A DNA stretch of 64,000 nt from Clostridiales bacterium (GTDB lineage: Bacteria; Bacillota; Clostridia; Lachnospirales; Lachnospiraceae): NCBI GenBank assembly GCA_020859985.1, contig JAJBVD010000026.1, forward strand, positions 1 through 64,000. The letters are read 5' to 3'. This document shows positions 1 to 8,974 of the stretch, piece by piece (position 1 is the first letter of the stretch; each line of letters opens with the position of its first letter). The position numbers and the translations under genes are program-made. The notes below the pieces were generated by a model that saw only the letters and a list, made by a program, of their open reading frames with translations, did not search any database and was not told the origin of the DNA.

Positions 1-68
1 TGCTGCATAACACATCCACAATACTGATCAGCATGAAGAGCATGACGGATCTGTTAACAACATGACGG

Positions 69-1856
69 TCAGCTCACCCGCCCATGTTCTACGGAATATG
101 TTCTGTCAGCGATCCGCATGGTAGATTGCCGGTGGGAGACCAGTACGATGGTCTTGCCTTCCTGTTCTTCTTTCAGTGACCGCAGGATGACTGCTTCATT
201 CAGACTGTCGAGGTTGCTGGTTGGTTCGTCCAGCAATAAGAATGGCGCATCATGAAGAAACGCCCGCGCAAGCCCCAGACGCTGCCGTTCCCCACCGGAG
301 AGCGTGCTCCCAAGCTCGCCCACAGGGGTATCATATCCCTGGGGAAGCGTCATAATAAAATCATGGACGGATGCTTTTTTGCAGGCAGTCTCAATCTCCT
401 CGTCGGTGGCGTCCAGTCTGGCAATCCGCAGATTGTTGCGGATGCTGTCGTGGAAAAGATGCGTTTCCTGTGTGACGAAGCTTTCCATGTCGCGAAGGTC
501 TGTCGTATTCATCTGATCCACGGAGGTACCGGAAATCGCAATCTTTCCCTGATTTACCGTCCAGAAGCGCATCAGCAGCTTCAGTAGGGTAGACTTCCCG
601 CTGCCGCTTTTGCCGGTGATACCGATGATCTGATGCTCCGGGAAATCGACGGAGACATCCTGTAAAATGATTTCGGGTGAAGCTTCCATAGCCAGCGCAG
701 ATCTTTCCGTGGAAGTACCATCTGTTACGGAGCGAAAAGAATTTTGTGTGTTTTGCGTGTCCTCATAGGAAAAGGTTACGTGCTCTGCGGAAGCTCCGTG
801 AAAACGGACTTTTGGCTGGCCGGAAATCTCCTCGGTAACGGGCGATTCCTCCAGAATATCCAGCACCCGGTTGCCCGCCGCAAACGTGTTTTGCAGGGTA
901 CTGCCGAGAGCAGCCAGTGCGACTGCTGGGCCGAAGGAGGAAAAGAGTGCTATGGTAGGGATCAGTACCCCTGCCAAGGTTACCTTCCCCTGACAGAAGA
1001 GCGATGACGAGATAAAAAGCATCATGCAGTCAAAAAACAGAATGACGGTATTTGTCACAGCGCTGTTCAGCCCCTGATTTCGTTTCATCCGTTCCTCGTC
1101 TTTGGAAAGGGCGTCTGTCTGTGCGTTCATTTCTGCCAGGCGTTTGCTGCCCTGATGATACTGGATGGTTTCGGTAAGCCCGCGCATACTTTCCAGTACA
1201 AAGCTGGAGAGCTCGCCGGATTTTGTGCGGAACTGCATACCTGTATCTCCGCTTAAATGGGAGGCAGCCAGCGGAATGGCAATTCCAACCACCAGATATG
1301 CGGTCAGCGCCAGTAGTCCCAGTACCCAGTGAAAAGAGCCGATAAACAGACACAAAAGCACTGTGTACAAAAACGCGATGGCTGCCGGGGAGATGGTATG
1401 GGCGTAGAAGACTTCCAGAAGCTCGATATCTGAGGTGATGACGGAGATCAGGTCGCCTCTGTCGCGCCCTTCCAGCTTGGCCGGGCAGAGCTTCCGCAGT
1501 GCGCGGAACACCTTGTCACGGATCAGTGCCAGCAGCCTGAACGCAATAAAATGGTTGCAGGCCTGTTCCCCGTAGCGCAGCCCTGCCCGCAGGACGGCAA
1601 ACAGAATCACACAGGCAAAAACCGCGCCGAGCGGGAACGGCGTATCCATTCCCAGCAAGTCAAGCACGGCATAGCCGCCGAATACGGTAATGAAAGTGGC
1701 GCATAAGTGACCTGCCAATCCCATACAGATGGCCAGAATCATATATCCCGTCAGCGGTTTTACCAGGCCGATCAGCCGCAGCATTACGGTAAAACCACTT
1801 CTCTTTTTCAGCGTTTTGTTCTTTGGAATATTGTCCTTTAAGGCTTTGTTATTCAT
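69..1856 (-). CDS. CydC-like ABC exporter, fused permease and ATPase
   Basis: Half-size type I ABC exporter of about 595 residues: an N-terminal six-helix membrane domain followed by an ATPase domain. Walker A GKSGSGKST lies near residue 415, the signature LSGGERQRLGLARAF near 519, followed by LLLDEPTSNLD and a switch histidine in LVSHR. The segment DLISVITSDIELLEVFYAHT resembles CydC proteins. It follows a CydD-like gene by about 30 bp, so the two probably form a heterodimer. CydDC proteins export thiols or handle heme; the substrate here is not shown by sequence. A longer frame runs upstream to 2057 but overlaps the neighbour; the ATG at 1856 has a GGAAGGATGG ribosome site. Confidence 0.85.
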   Translation of the reverse strand: MNNKALKDNIPKNKTLKKRSGFTVMLRLIGLVKPLTGYMILAICMGLAGHLCATFITVFGGYAVLDLLGMDTPFPLGAVFACVILFAVLRAGLRYGEQACNHFIAFRLLALIRDKVFRALRKLCPAKLEGRDRGDLISVITSDIELLEVFYAHTISPAAIAFLYTVLLCLFIGSFHWVLGLLALTAYLVVGIAIPLAASHLSGDTGMQFRTKSGELSSFVLESMRGLTETIQYHQGSKRLAEMNAQTDALSKDEERMKRNQGLNSAVTNTVILFFDCMMLFISSSLFCQGKVTLAGVLIPTIALFSSFGPAVALAALGSTLQNTFAAGNRVLDILEESPVTEEISGQPKVRFHGASAEHVTFSYEDTQNTQNSFRSVTDGTSTERSALAMEASPEIILQDVSVDFPEHQIIGITGKSGSGKSTLLKLLMRFWTVNQGKIAISGTSVDQMNTTDLRDMESFVTQETHLFHDSIRNNLRIARLDATDEEIETACKKASVHDFIMTLPQGYDTPVGELGSTLSGGERQRLGLARAFLHDAPFLLLDEPTSNLDSLNEAVILRSLKEEQEGKTIVLVSHRQSTMRIADRTYSVEHGRVS

Positions 1857-1887
1857 GTTATTCACCATCCTTCCCACGGGTTTGTTC

Positions 1888-3900
1888 TCATCGAGGAGCA
1901 TTCCACACTTCGTGCGGGATATTTCCTTCGCAAAGCGAAATTTCATTGGCAGTTCCATATTTCTCCAGACTTTGCTGTGCCTTCCAGAGCGCGGCATAGC
2001 AGCCATCCTTTGCAAGAAGCGCTTCATGCTTCCCTTCCTCAACGACAACTCCGGCATCCATCACATAAATGCGGTCGGAATCTGTCACGTTCGCCAGGCG
2101 GTGAGAGATTAAGATTACCGTTTTTCGCTTCGCCAGGGCATGAATCTGTGCCATAATATCGTTTTCACTTTCCACATCGATATTGGAAGTGGCTTCGTCG
2201 AAAATATAAATCGGACTGTCATGGAGCAGTGCCCTTGCCAGCGCAAGCCGCTGCCGCTGTCCGCCGGAAAGGTTGCCGCCCTGTTCAGTCAGGCGGGTAT
2301 CCAGACCGTCTGCCATGTTTTCTTCATCTTTTTTGTTGGTTTTGCCAGCAAAACCCGTCTGCGAAGAGGAAGCATTTACCCTCAGAAAATCTGCCAGCTT
2401 TACCTGCTCAAGGACTTCCCACAGCTTTTCATCACTGGCATCCGGGTCGCCCATCAGAAGATTGTCGCGGACGGTACCCTTAAAGAGATAGCTCTGGTGA
2501 CTGACATAGGTAATGTTTTCCATCAGACTTTCTTCATTGATTTCGCGTAATTCTATACCTTCAATGCTGACGCTGCCCTGATAATTTCGATTCCGTCCCA
2601 TCAGGATGGAGGCAATCGTAGATTTGCCGCAGCCGGATTCCCCCACGATGGAAATAAAGCTTCCTCTGGGGAATTCCATATTAATTCCGTGCAGGACTTC
2701 CCGATCCGGTGCATGCTCTTGTACGTCTATCGTAATAGCAGCATCCGCCGATCCGTCAGCCGGATTATTCGCGGCGTGAACAGAGGATTTGCTGCTTTCA
2801 TTCTTTGCGGTGTGAACGGATGCTTTGTCACTTTCATCCTTCGCGGCAGGAACGGCTGATTCTGTGTGATAAGAAAATCGAAGCTCCCGCAGAACAATCG
2901 TTCCATCCGCTGGAGGTTCGCCCATTTTTTGTTCTGCTTCCGGCAAATCCAGCAGGCGAAAGATTTTGTCACTGGCAGCCATGCCGTTCATGGCGATGTG
3001 AAAGTAGGAGCCGAGCTGGCGCATGGGGAGAAAGAAATCCGCGCCAAGCAGAATAATGAGCAGACAGCCCGCAAGGCTGACATGCCCCGCCCGATATTGC
3101 GTAGCGGCCATGATGATACCCAGTGCCGCGCCGCCATAGGCGATAAAATCCATGATAGTGATAGAATTCAGCTGCATGGTCAGCACCTTCATGGTAATGC
3201 GGCGAAATTTTTCCGCCTCCTCATTCATTTCCTGCTGCTTAAATTCATCTGCCTGATAAATTTTCAGTGTGGTCAGACCCTGCAGGTTCTCCAGAAAGGT
3301 ATCGCCTAAGGCGGTATACTGTCCCCAGTATTTACTGAGCAGCTTTTTCGCCCAGGTCTGCACCGCTGCGATCGCCACCGGGATCAGCGGCACACATACC
3401 AGCAGGACAATGGCCGAGGGGACATTAAAGGTACATAGATAGACGAAGAGTGTCAGCGGAGCCAACATGGCATAAAAAAACTGAGGCAGATATGCGCCAA
3501 AATAGGTTTCCAGCTGATCCACACCCTCCACAGCTACCTGTACGACCTCGGATGTTTCTACCTGTTCATGATAAGAAGCACCCAGGCGCAATAGCTTTTC
3601 ATAAATATGCGCCCGCAGTGTTCGTTTGACAGCCTTTGATGAGAGGAAACTCATCCGCGACGCACCCAGCGTACAGACAAAGCGCACCACGATTGCTGCC
3701 AGAATGACTGCTATCGTGACCTGACCGGTCTGCTTGATCGTTATCCTGACTCCAGCCGTAAATAATTGCGCGAGGAATCTTGTGATGCCTGCCATCATGA
3801 CGATATTTGCCAATAACGAACACCATTGAAAGATCACATTCCCGATGATGTATTTCATGCTTCCGCTGACCGTACCGATCAGCCGTTTGTCGATCATCAT
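1888..3900 (-). CDS. CydD-like ABC exporter, fused permease and ATPase
   Basis: Type I ABC exporter half of 670 residues, presumed partner of the downstream CydC-like protein. Membrane helices fill about residues 15-310; Walker A GESGCGKST starts at residue 420, signature LSGGQRQRLALARAL near 544, then IFDEATSNID and ISHR. Two stretches are unusual: a linker at about 345-385 with imperfect repeats of the form A-K-(D/N)-E-S-x-K-x-S-V-H, and a charged insert (about 510-535) before the signature loop. The start at 3900 has AAGGAATT at a good distance. A strong promoter lies at 4085-4114. Confidence 0.85.
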   Translation of the reverse strand: MMIDKRLIGTVSGSMKYIIGNVIFQWCSLLANIVMMAGITRFLAQLFTAGVRITIKQTGQVTIAVILAAIVVRFVCTLGASRMSFLSSKAVKRTLRAHIYEKLLRLGASYHEQVETSEVVQVAVEGVDQLETYFGAYLPQFFYAMLAPLTLFVYLCTFNVPSAIVLLVCVPLIPVAIAAVQTWAKKLLSKYWGQYTALGDTFLENLQGLTTLKIYQADEFKQQEMNEEAEKFRRITMKVLTMQLNSITIMDFIAYGGAALGIIMAATQYRAGHVSLAGCLLIILLGADFFLPMRQLGSYFHIAMNGMAASDKIFRLLDLPEAEQKMGEPPADGTIVLRELRFSYHTESAVPAAKDESDKASVHTAKNESSKSSVHAANNPADGSADAAITIDVQEHAPDREVLHGINMEFPRGSFISIVGESGCGKSTIASILMGRNRNYQGSVSIEGIELREINEESLMENITYVSHQSYLFKGTVRDNLLMGDPDASDEKLWEVLEQVKLADFLRVNASSSQTGFAGKTNKKDEENMADGLDTRLTEQGGNLSGGQRQRLALARALLHDSPIYIFDEATSNIDVESENDIMAQIHALAKRKTVILISHRLANVTDSDRIYVMDAGVVVEEGKHEALLAKDGCYAALWKAQQSLEKYGTANEISLCEGNIPHEVWNAPR

Positions 3901-4035
3901 TTTTATAATTCCTTTCTTTCATTTTCTCGTTTTGTCTCAGTATTTTTCTTTTTCATCAGGCTATCTTTCCTTACTATATTATTTTCATGCAGAAAATGTT
4001 GTATGTTGTTTTATATTGACGCAAAAAAATAATAA

Positions 4036-4064
4036 TTGACTGATTTTTACATTTGTGTTAGGAT
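4036..4064 (+). promoter_or_regulatory. Candidate sigma-A promoter toward the DUF454 gene
   Basis: TTGACT at 4036-4041 and TAGGAT at 4059-4064 are separated by 17 bp. It points to the DUF454 gene at 4222. It sits back to back with the minus-strand promoter at 4085-4114, so one regulator bound between them could control both units. The bases TTAGGATTGCCT at 4059-4070 loosely resemble half of a DtxR/IdeR site; that is only a suggestion. Confidence 0.5.
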
Positions 4065-4084
4065 TGCCTTGCTTTGGTTAGATA

Positions 4085-4114
4085 AATATAACAAAAGATA
4101 GCCTTATCTGTCAA
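4085..4114 (-). promoter_or_regulatory. Promoter of the CydDC-like ABC operon
   Basis: Read on the minus strand: TTGACA (4114-4109), an 18-bp spacer, then TATATT (4090-4085). This leaves a 5' leader of roughly 180 nt before the ABC gene start at 3900. Confidence 0.55.
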
Positions 4115-4221
4115 CGGAAATTTGGGTTGTCTGGATGGAGCACCCTATTGCAATGACTCAGATGATGTGTCCGGATGGACGCCTCAATGGAATTGAAAGC
4201 GCAGAATCACAGGAGGATTTC

Positions 4222-4611
4222 ATGAGAGTAAAGAAGATAGTATACACAGTATTGGGATTTTTGTTTTTTGGATTAGGTGCGGTTGGCACGGTTCTTCCGA
4301 TTCTTCCAACCGTTCCTTTTTTATTGCTTGCGGCATTTTGTTTTGGAAAAAGCTCGGAAAAGCTGAACAGTTGGTTTAAGGGAACGAAGCTGTACAAAAA
4401 TAATCTGGAGACGTTTGTCAAAGGCGAGGGGATGACCATGAAGACGAAGCTGCGGATTGTCTGCACAGTGACGGCTATTATGGCACTTGGATTCGCCATG
4501 ATGTCGAGGGTTCCTGTGGGACGCGTAATTTTGGCTGTTGTATGGGTGTGTCATCTGCTGTATTTTTTCCTGGGTGTAAAAACGATCGAACCGCAGAAGG
4601 CAGAATTATAG
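4222..4611 (+). CDS. YbaN family (DUF454) inner membrane protein
   Basis: Small hydrophobic protein of 129 residues. The N-terminal pattern GFLFFGLGAVGTVLPILPTV followed by PFLLLAAFCF is diagnostic of the DUF454/YbaN family, and a second pair of helices sits at about residues 80-115. Function of the family is not established. The ATG at 4222 has AGGAGG five bases upstream; the frame is open further upstream but without a ribosome site. Divergent from the CydDC-like exporters, so a shared regulator is possible. Confidence 0.85.
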   Translation: MRVKKIVYTVLGFLFFGLGAVGTVLPILPTVPFLLLAAFCFGKSSEKLNSWFKGTKLYKNNLETFVKGEGMTMKTKLRIVCTVTAIMALGFAMMSRVPVGRVILAVVWVCHLLYFFLGVKTIEPQKAEL

Positions 4612-4660
4612 TTTCCGCTTTTGCGGCTGAAGTCGCTCCCGCACCCGTGCGGGCGGAAAC
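4611..4660 (+). other. Hairpin directly after the DUF454 stop codon
   Basis: GTTTCCGC at 4611-4618 pairs with GCGGAAAC at 4653-4660 and encloses CCCGCAC/GTGCGGG (4638-4653). No T-run follows, so it is not a classical terminator; it may protect or process the 3' end. The rest of 4661-4840 shows only a short open frame continuing to 4754, partly hydrophobic and without a start of its own. I do not call it a gene. Confidence 0.4.
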
Positions 4661-4867
4661 CATTTCGGATATTGTGGGAGCAAGCATTACTGTAATGGTA
4701 TTTGTAATCGTAATCGCTCCGGGACTGCGGGTGAAAATGAAGAAGGCTATATGATTTTGAGGCGGAAACGGGTTATGGCATAAGCTGACTAATTTGATGG
4801 ATGCAGAAACCGGAAAGGAAAAATGAATTATATAAGCGGAAACCGCATAGAATACCAGTAAACGTTT

Positions 4868-4900
4868 GCCCGGCTGCTGCACGGCGGCCGGGCATATTCT
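4868..4900 (+). terminator. Terminator-like hairpin in the left repeat
   Basis: GCCCGGC (4868-4874) pairs with GCCGGGC (4887-4893), followed by ATATTCTGTTT. The same hairpin occurs in the right repeat at 30889-30914. Confidence 0.5.
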
Positions 4901-5016
4901 GTTTGATGCGCAAAGACGGGCGAGTGATTTTTGCGACTGATGGCGCACCCGGATTGCGCAGGCGAGTATGAGGCAAAAGCCGCCTCCTGCTCGATTTTAT
5001 AGAGTGAGGTGTCTGC

Positions 5017-5427
5017 ATGGAAGATCAGAAGCTGGATAATCTGTTAAGTCTTGCGTTGGATGCGACAAATGAAGAACTGGAAAAATCAGAGGAACTGGAC
5101 GTAGGCTACGATAAAGGGGAACGGACCTGGGAGGTGATTGTGCGATACAGTGGCAGTTATCAGGAGCTTCTGGCTGCCCTTTTGGAAAATCCCGGGGCGA
5201 TGGAGAGGAGAGCGTGGGGCTATCCGGCGGCTACGCGATCCTGACCGGTACACGGAACCAGATCGAGGCGTTGGCGGCGCTTCCGCAGATCGAATATGTG
5301 GAAAAGCCCAGGCGTCTCTATTTTAGTGTGTCGATTGGAAGAACGGCCTCCTGCGTGTATGCACTGCAGACGGCTCCGTTTGAGCTGTTTGGGGAGGGCG
5401 TGCTGGTCGCGGTGATCGATTCGGGGG
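5017..5427 (+). pseudogene. Truncated, frameshifted Csp-like subtilase
   Basis: Starts like the intact subtilase at 30942 (MEDQKLDNLLSLALDATNEE) and retains its prodomain-like region. A tandem GGAGA duplication at 5202-5211 shifts the frame after about residue 65; the correct sequence resumes in another frame (GLSGGYAILTGTRNQIEALA) and runs to FGEGVLVAVIDSG, the catalytic-Asp motif. After 5427 the sequence is unrelated, so the catalytic His and Ser regions are absent. Clearly non-functional. Confidence 0.9.
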
Positions 5428-5732
5428 AGCGCGTTATAATGATGTCAGTTAGCAAGAACCCTGTAAATACAAGGGATTCCGCTGATTTAGTCCTACGAAA
5501 AGGCGCTTATGGGCGCGATGGTTTTAAGGTAGGACAGGCCTGTTTTATTAAAAAATCGAGCGAAAAAAGTGTGTTAACAGCAAAATAACTCAAATGAAAA
5601 ACCATGTTAACTAAATGCTATTTTCGCAAATGTATCAGTTTCGGGACTGAATTGGTTTCGGCACAATCCTTATGGAATATTGTGCTGCTGGCTGATTCGG
5701 TCCTTTTTTTATTTTTCTGTCGGGAGGAGGTG
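5428..5732 (+). other. Non-coding stretch after the subtilase breakpoint
   Basis: No gene recognised. It contains a near-palindrome CCCTGTAAATACAAGGG (about 5459-5475) and two GTTAAC sites about 30 bp apart (near 5574 and 5605). This could be the edge of an inserted segment, but no integrase or terminal repeat of a known element is visible. Confidence 0.35.
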
Positions 5733-5950
5733 ATGCAAACAGAAATTATGATGAAAAATACAGCCTGACTGTTGTAAGAGGAACAGGCTCTGATGGGGCT
5801 TTTAACAGAAGAGAAACGATTTCGATGTACATTACGATGATAATTTTGAAATTGAGAATGAAACATGCCGGCATTGACGGTTACCAGATTGATCAGGCAG
5901 AACTCGAACTGATGCGCAGGAATTTTGAAAAACTGAGAAAGGAAGGGTGA
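5733..5950 (+). pseudogene. Small hypothetical gene with probable frameshift
   Basis: A strong ribosome site (GGGAGGAGG) precedes ATG at 5733, but that frame stops after 12 codons at a run of five A's. The adjacent frame is open to 5950 and reads like protein (SLTVVRGTGSDGAFNRRE, then ISMYITMIILKLRMKHAGID). A single base change in the A-run would join the two into about 72 residues. The product is not recognised. Its stop is three bases before the next gene's ATG, suggesting a former operon. Confidence 0.45.
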
Positions 5951-5953
5951 GGT

Positions 5954-6399
5954 ATGAGAAAAGAATATATGGGTACGGTTGTGAAAATTATGGTGAGTAT
6001 CGCGCTGCAGATCGTTGCATTATCCGCACTGCGCATGGGCTGTATTCGTTTGGAGCAGGGCTGATCATTGCGGATATCCTTTATCTTTATGTGGTTATGA
6101 TATTGGATGTAAGAAAAAGTCTGGAGAAACGGATCTGCAGAAAATGCGGTACCGAGTTTGCCAGAAAGCTGAGAGTTTGCCCGGCGTGCGGGGAAGCATA
6201 CAGCGAGGCTGACATGGAGAAAGAATTCTCAGCGGTGATTGCAGGCGAAAATGAAAAGGAGACCGAGAAAAGCCCGGAGGAAATCAACAGGGACTATGAG
6301 CGGATCGAGGAAATGAATGTTGAAGCTGCGTTCGCTCTGAATGAATCTGATTTTGACGAGATTATCCGTGAAAAGCAGTTAAGGGATGACAGAGAGTAA
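5954..6399 (+). pseudogene. Frameshifted membrane zinc-ribbon protein
   Basis: The ATG at 5954 begins a hydrophobic protein (MRKEYMGTVVKIMVSIALQI), but its frame ends at 6061-6063. The continuation, GLIIADILYLYVVMILDV and a zinc ribbon CRKCGTEF...CPACGEAY, lies in a neighbouring frame to 6399. The shift falls between about 6020 and 6060 and is best explained by one lost base. The ancestral product would be a two-helix membrane protein with a cytoplasmic CxxC/CxxC ribbon and an acidic tail. Function unknown. Confidence 0.5.
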
Positions 6400-6423
6400 G
6401 AAGAAAAATGCAATATTATCAGC

Positions 6424-6455
6424 AGGAGCAGCCGAATGTGTTGCTCCTTTTCAGT
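6424..6455 (+). terminator. Rho-independent terminator
   Basis: AGGAGCA (6424-6430) pairs with TGCTCCT (6442-6448), followed by TTTTC. It would end the zinc-ribbon transcript. Confidence 0.6.
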
Positions 6456-6594
6456 TTGCGGAGGAAAGTATATTGCTGTCCTGAGGCAGAAAAATGGATG
6501 TTCGTCTTGTTTGTAGTGAAAGGGGCTGATATAATGGGGGCATCGGCAGGAAAAAACAAGCCGATATATCGGAATTTGGTGGGAGAGATTGTTT

Positions 6595-6969
6595 ATGAAA
6601 AGAGAATTAGGGGTTTCAAGGTGTGGGCTTGCTTGCTGCCTTTGCTCAGAAAACACCTACTGTTCAGGCTGTGATTCTGGAGAGTGCCCTGATAAAGACT
6701 GGTGCGAAAACAGAAAATGCTCCATAGAAAAGGGATTCAATCACTGCTATGAATGTTCCGAAAACTGTAGAAAAGGTATTTTGTCAAAAATAAAGCCATA
6801 TAGTTTTAGTCAGTTTATCAAAAGATACGGCGAAGAACGGTTGCTGGATTGTTTGGAGGAAAATGAAAAAAGGGGTATCCTTTATCATAAAGACGGAATT
6901 AACGGTGATTATGATAATTTCTCCGATGTGGAGCAACTGATAGAATTCATATTGACAGGTAAAAGATAA
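6595..6969 (+). CDS. DUF3795 cysteine-rich protein
   Basis: Protein of about 124 residues with a dense N-terminal cysteine cluster (RCGLACCLCSENTYCSGCDS, then further Cys pairs to about residue 60), as in the DUF3795 family, which is thought to bind metal. The C-terminal half is helical and charged. The ATG at 6595 has GGGAGAG seven bases upstream. Role unknown. Confidence 0.75.
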   Translation: MKRELGVSRCGLACCLCSENTYCSGCDSGECPDKDWCENRKCSIEKGFNHCYECSENCRKGILSKIKPYSFSQFIKRYGEERLLDCLEENEKRGILYHKDGINGDYDNFSDVEQLIEFILTGKR

Positions 6970-6993
6970 ATTCCAGTTTTTCGGTGAGATGTG

Positions 6994-7110
6994 ATGAAGG
7001 AACGAAAAGAGATATTGGACTACGGGATGACGCTGCCAGATGTGTATATGGACGCGCCGTTCCATAACAACAATTGGATCCTGCTTTCATTGATGGATGG
7101 GGTATGGTAG
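6994..7110 (+). pseudogene. N-terminal fragment of an MmcQ/YjbR family protein
   Basis: Thirty-eight codons starting MKERKEILDYGMTLPDVYMD, then APFHNNNWILLS, matching the start of MmcQ/YjbR (DUF419) DNA-binding-like proteins. Intact members run to about 110-120 residues; here the frame stops at 7110 and nothing recognisable follows. A remnant. Confidence 0.7.
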
Positions 7111-7134
7111 AATGCGAGGGTACACTTAAGTGTA
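7108..7134 (+). promoter_or_regulatory. Possible -10 box and palindromic operator before GNAT gene
   Basis: TAGAAT at 7108-7113 could be a -10 box, with only a weak -35. It is followed by a perfect 14-bp palindrome TACACTTAAGTGTA at 7121-7134, about 23 bases before the GNAT start. An operator is plausible but unproven. Confidence 0.35.
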
Positions 7135-7157
7135 AATCGGAATTTATGGAGGATATT

Positions 7158-7715
7158 ATGAATTACGAGCCAAAAGCGATATGCCTGAAAAACGGGCAAT
7201 CAGCATTTTTTCGTACCCCGTTTGTCACAGATTCTGAGGCGGCAGCCATGATGAAGTTTTTAAGCACATGTGCGGAGGAGACAGAGTTTATTATCCGTTA
7301 TCCTGAGGAGTGCACAGAAACGCCTGCGCAAGAGGCTGCATATCTGGACAACATCAACCAATCTGAGAACAGGCTTATGATTGTCTGCGAGATTGACGGC
7401 GAAATCGCTGGAAACTGTCAGATTGTATTTAACAATAAAATCAAAACGAGGCATCGAGCAGAGGTAATGATTGGTATTCTTCAAAACTATTGGGGGCTTG
7501 GAATTGGAACGGCAATGTTTGAGGAGATGATCCGAATTGCGGAAAGCAGGCAGGTGCGCCAGATCGAGCTGGAATATATCGAGGGAAACGAGCGGGGACG
7601 AAGACTGTATGAGAAGATGGGCTTCGTGCAGTACGGAGAACGTCCGGACGCGATTTGCTTCAAAGATGGAACGATGCGAAAAGAAATCCTGATGATACGA
7701 AAAATGTGTTCATGA
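7158..7715 (+). CDS. GNAT family N-acetyltransferase
   Basis: 185-residue acetyltransferase. The acetyl-CoA loop is ILQNYWGLGIGTAMFEEM (about residues 110-127), followed by the GNAT beta5/alpha4 pattern EYIEGNERGRRLYEKMGF. Substrate unknown; the family includes ribosomal-protein and small-molecule acetyltransferases. Start chosen at ATG 7158 with GGAGG five bases upstream. Confidence 0.85.
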   Translation: MNYEPKAICLKNGQSAFFRTPFVTDSEAAAMMKFLSTCAEETEFIIRYPEECTETPAQEAAYLDNINQSENRLMIVCEIDGEIAGNCQIVFNNKIKTRHRAEVMIGILQNYWGLGIGTAMFEEMIRIAESRQVRQIELEYIEGNERGRRLYEKMGFVQYGERPDAICFKDGTMRKEILMIRKMCS

Positions 7716-7800
7716 ATGGTGGCACTGAATGTTAAAGCAACTTCCAGTTTATAGTTGAATTGGATAGACTGAAAATGAAATTGAAGGGGAACTGCCGCAT

Positions 7801-8325
7801 ATGAAGAAAAACATGATTACTGCTACAGTAGTGTTCCTGCTGGCCGCAGTCATATTTAAAATTACATATGATTGTACTGGCATTTCGGCATTTTATTCCA
7901 TGATGGTAACCTTCGGCACTGTATTTTATCATTTTGGTATGCGGCTGGCAGTCGGAGGGATCGTCAATGCCAGATTTCATAACCGCATGAACTACAGGAG
8001 AAAGTGGTTCTGTGAAAAAAACTTTGAGAAAAATCTGTATAAGATGCTGAGGGTGAAAAAGTGGAAAGAACGGGTTCCAACGTTTAGTCCGGAAACTTTT
8101 ACATTCAAAAGGCATCAGGCGGAGGAGATAGTTCAGGCATCATGTCAGGCTGAAGTGGTGCATGAGATCATTATGGTTTTCAGCTTTGTGCCGTTGGTGT
8201 TTTCCATCTGGGCAGGCGATGTAGCAGTCTTTCTGATTACATCCTTTGCGGCGTGTCTTCTGGATCTTGTATTTGTGATTGTGCAGAGATTTAACCGTCC
8301 GAGACTGTTCCGTCTGATCCGGTAA
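7801..8325 (+). CDS. Small membrane protein, unknown function
   Basis: 174 residues with about four hydrophobic segments (near 5-22, 28-50, 120-140, 143-160) and a basic middle. The middle motif NLYKMLRVKKWKERVPTF recalls the W-K-x3-P region of small membrane acyltransferases such as the CrtO type, but the match is too thin for a functional name. The ATG at 7801 follows GAAGGGG. Confidence 0.65.
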   Translation: MKKNMITATVVFLLAAVIFKITYDCTGISAFYSMMVTFGTVFYHFGMRLAVGGIVNARFHNRMNYRRKWFCEKNFEKNLYKMLRVKKWKERVPTFSPETFTFKRHQAEEIVQASCQAEVVHEIIMVFSFVPLVFSIWAGDVAVFLITSFAACLLDLVFVIVQRFNRPRLFRLIR

Positions 8326-8415
8326 ATGCCCGATTCCACCCGGATTCTCCTTTTAAGGGGTGGAAATGCCAGTGATAAGCGGATAAGATTTCCTCAAAAA
8401 CAGGAGGAGTTTGTT

Positions 8416-8898
8416 ATGGATCAGATATTGATTGGTAGCTACATTGCACAGAAAAGAAAAGAGAAGAATATGACACAGGCGAAGCTGGCGGAGCGACTGG
8501 GTGTGTCGAACAAAACTGTTTCCAAATGGGAGACGGGAAAGTGTATGCCTGATTACAGCGTGATTGAACCGCTCTGCAGTGAACTGGAGATTACGGTTGC
8601 GGAACTGATGGATGGAGAGAACGCGGTGGATAACAGTGTGCGCACGTATGATGAAACGCAGATTTTAGATCTCATTAAGAGAACACAGATGCTTGAAAAG
8701 GATAAGAATATCCAGAATGGCGTCCTGTTGATCGTGATGGGAATTTCACTTCTTTTCCTGCATTATTGCGTTGGCAGTGATGAAGGAAGCATTGTAATGG
8801 ATTTTATTTCCGGCCTGCTTCTGGGAATCTCGATTCCGGTAATGCTGGTGGGCACATATGTGGCTGCAAGAGGAGCGGCAGAAAAAGCGGGGAAGTAA
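8416..8898 (+). CDS. XRE family regulator with C-terminal membrane helices
   Basis: 160 residues. The N-terminal helix-turn-helix (KNMTQAKLAERLGVSNKTVSKW) is typical of XRE/Cro repressors; two hydrophobic helices sit at about 103-120 and 130-150. Membrane-tethered XRE regulators of this kind are common in Clostridia, with targets unknown. ATG 8416 has AGGAGGAG upstream; an earlier in-frame ATG at 8326 lacks one. Confidence 0.8.
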   Translation: MDQILIGSYIAQKRKEKNMTQAKLAERLGVSNKTVSKWETGKCMPDYSVIEPLCSELEITVAELMDGENAVDNSVRTYDETQILDLIKRTQMLEKDKNIQNGVLLIVMGISLLFLHYCVGSDEGSIVMDFISGLLLGISIPVMLVGTYVAARGAAEKAGK

Positions 8899-8974
8899 AG
8901 GTAAGCGTTGGACATTAGATTTTCATTTACAGGGGCATTATAAGTACGAAATCGAAATTTGAAAAGGATACCAA

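Larger units (their letters stand above)
4841..5427 (+). repeat. Left copy of a long direct repeat (5' part of subtilase gene)
   Basis: From AACCGCATAG at 4841 this stretch aligns with 30862-31347, covering a hairpin terminator, the leader and the first 137 or so codons of a Csp-like subtilase gene. By eye the coding parts match at most positions with scattered substitutions. This copy has about 90 extra bases in the leader and a GGAGA duplication in the gene. Similarity ends abruptly after GATTCGGGG near 5427. Confidence 0.85.

Noticed and set aside
1-68. Start of a further minus-strand gene beyond the CydC-like gene
   Set aside because: A hydrophobic frame begins here on the minus strand, but only about 14 codons are inside the window and no ribosome site is clear.
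4542-4754. A 70-codon frame overlapping the end of the DUF454 gene
   Set aside because: Its first half is a shadow of that gene, it has no ribosome site, and the hydrophobic second half has no start of its own.
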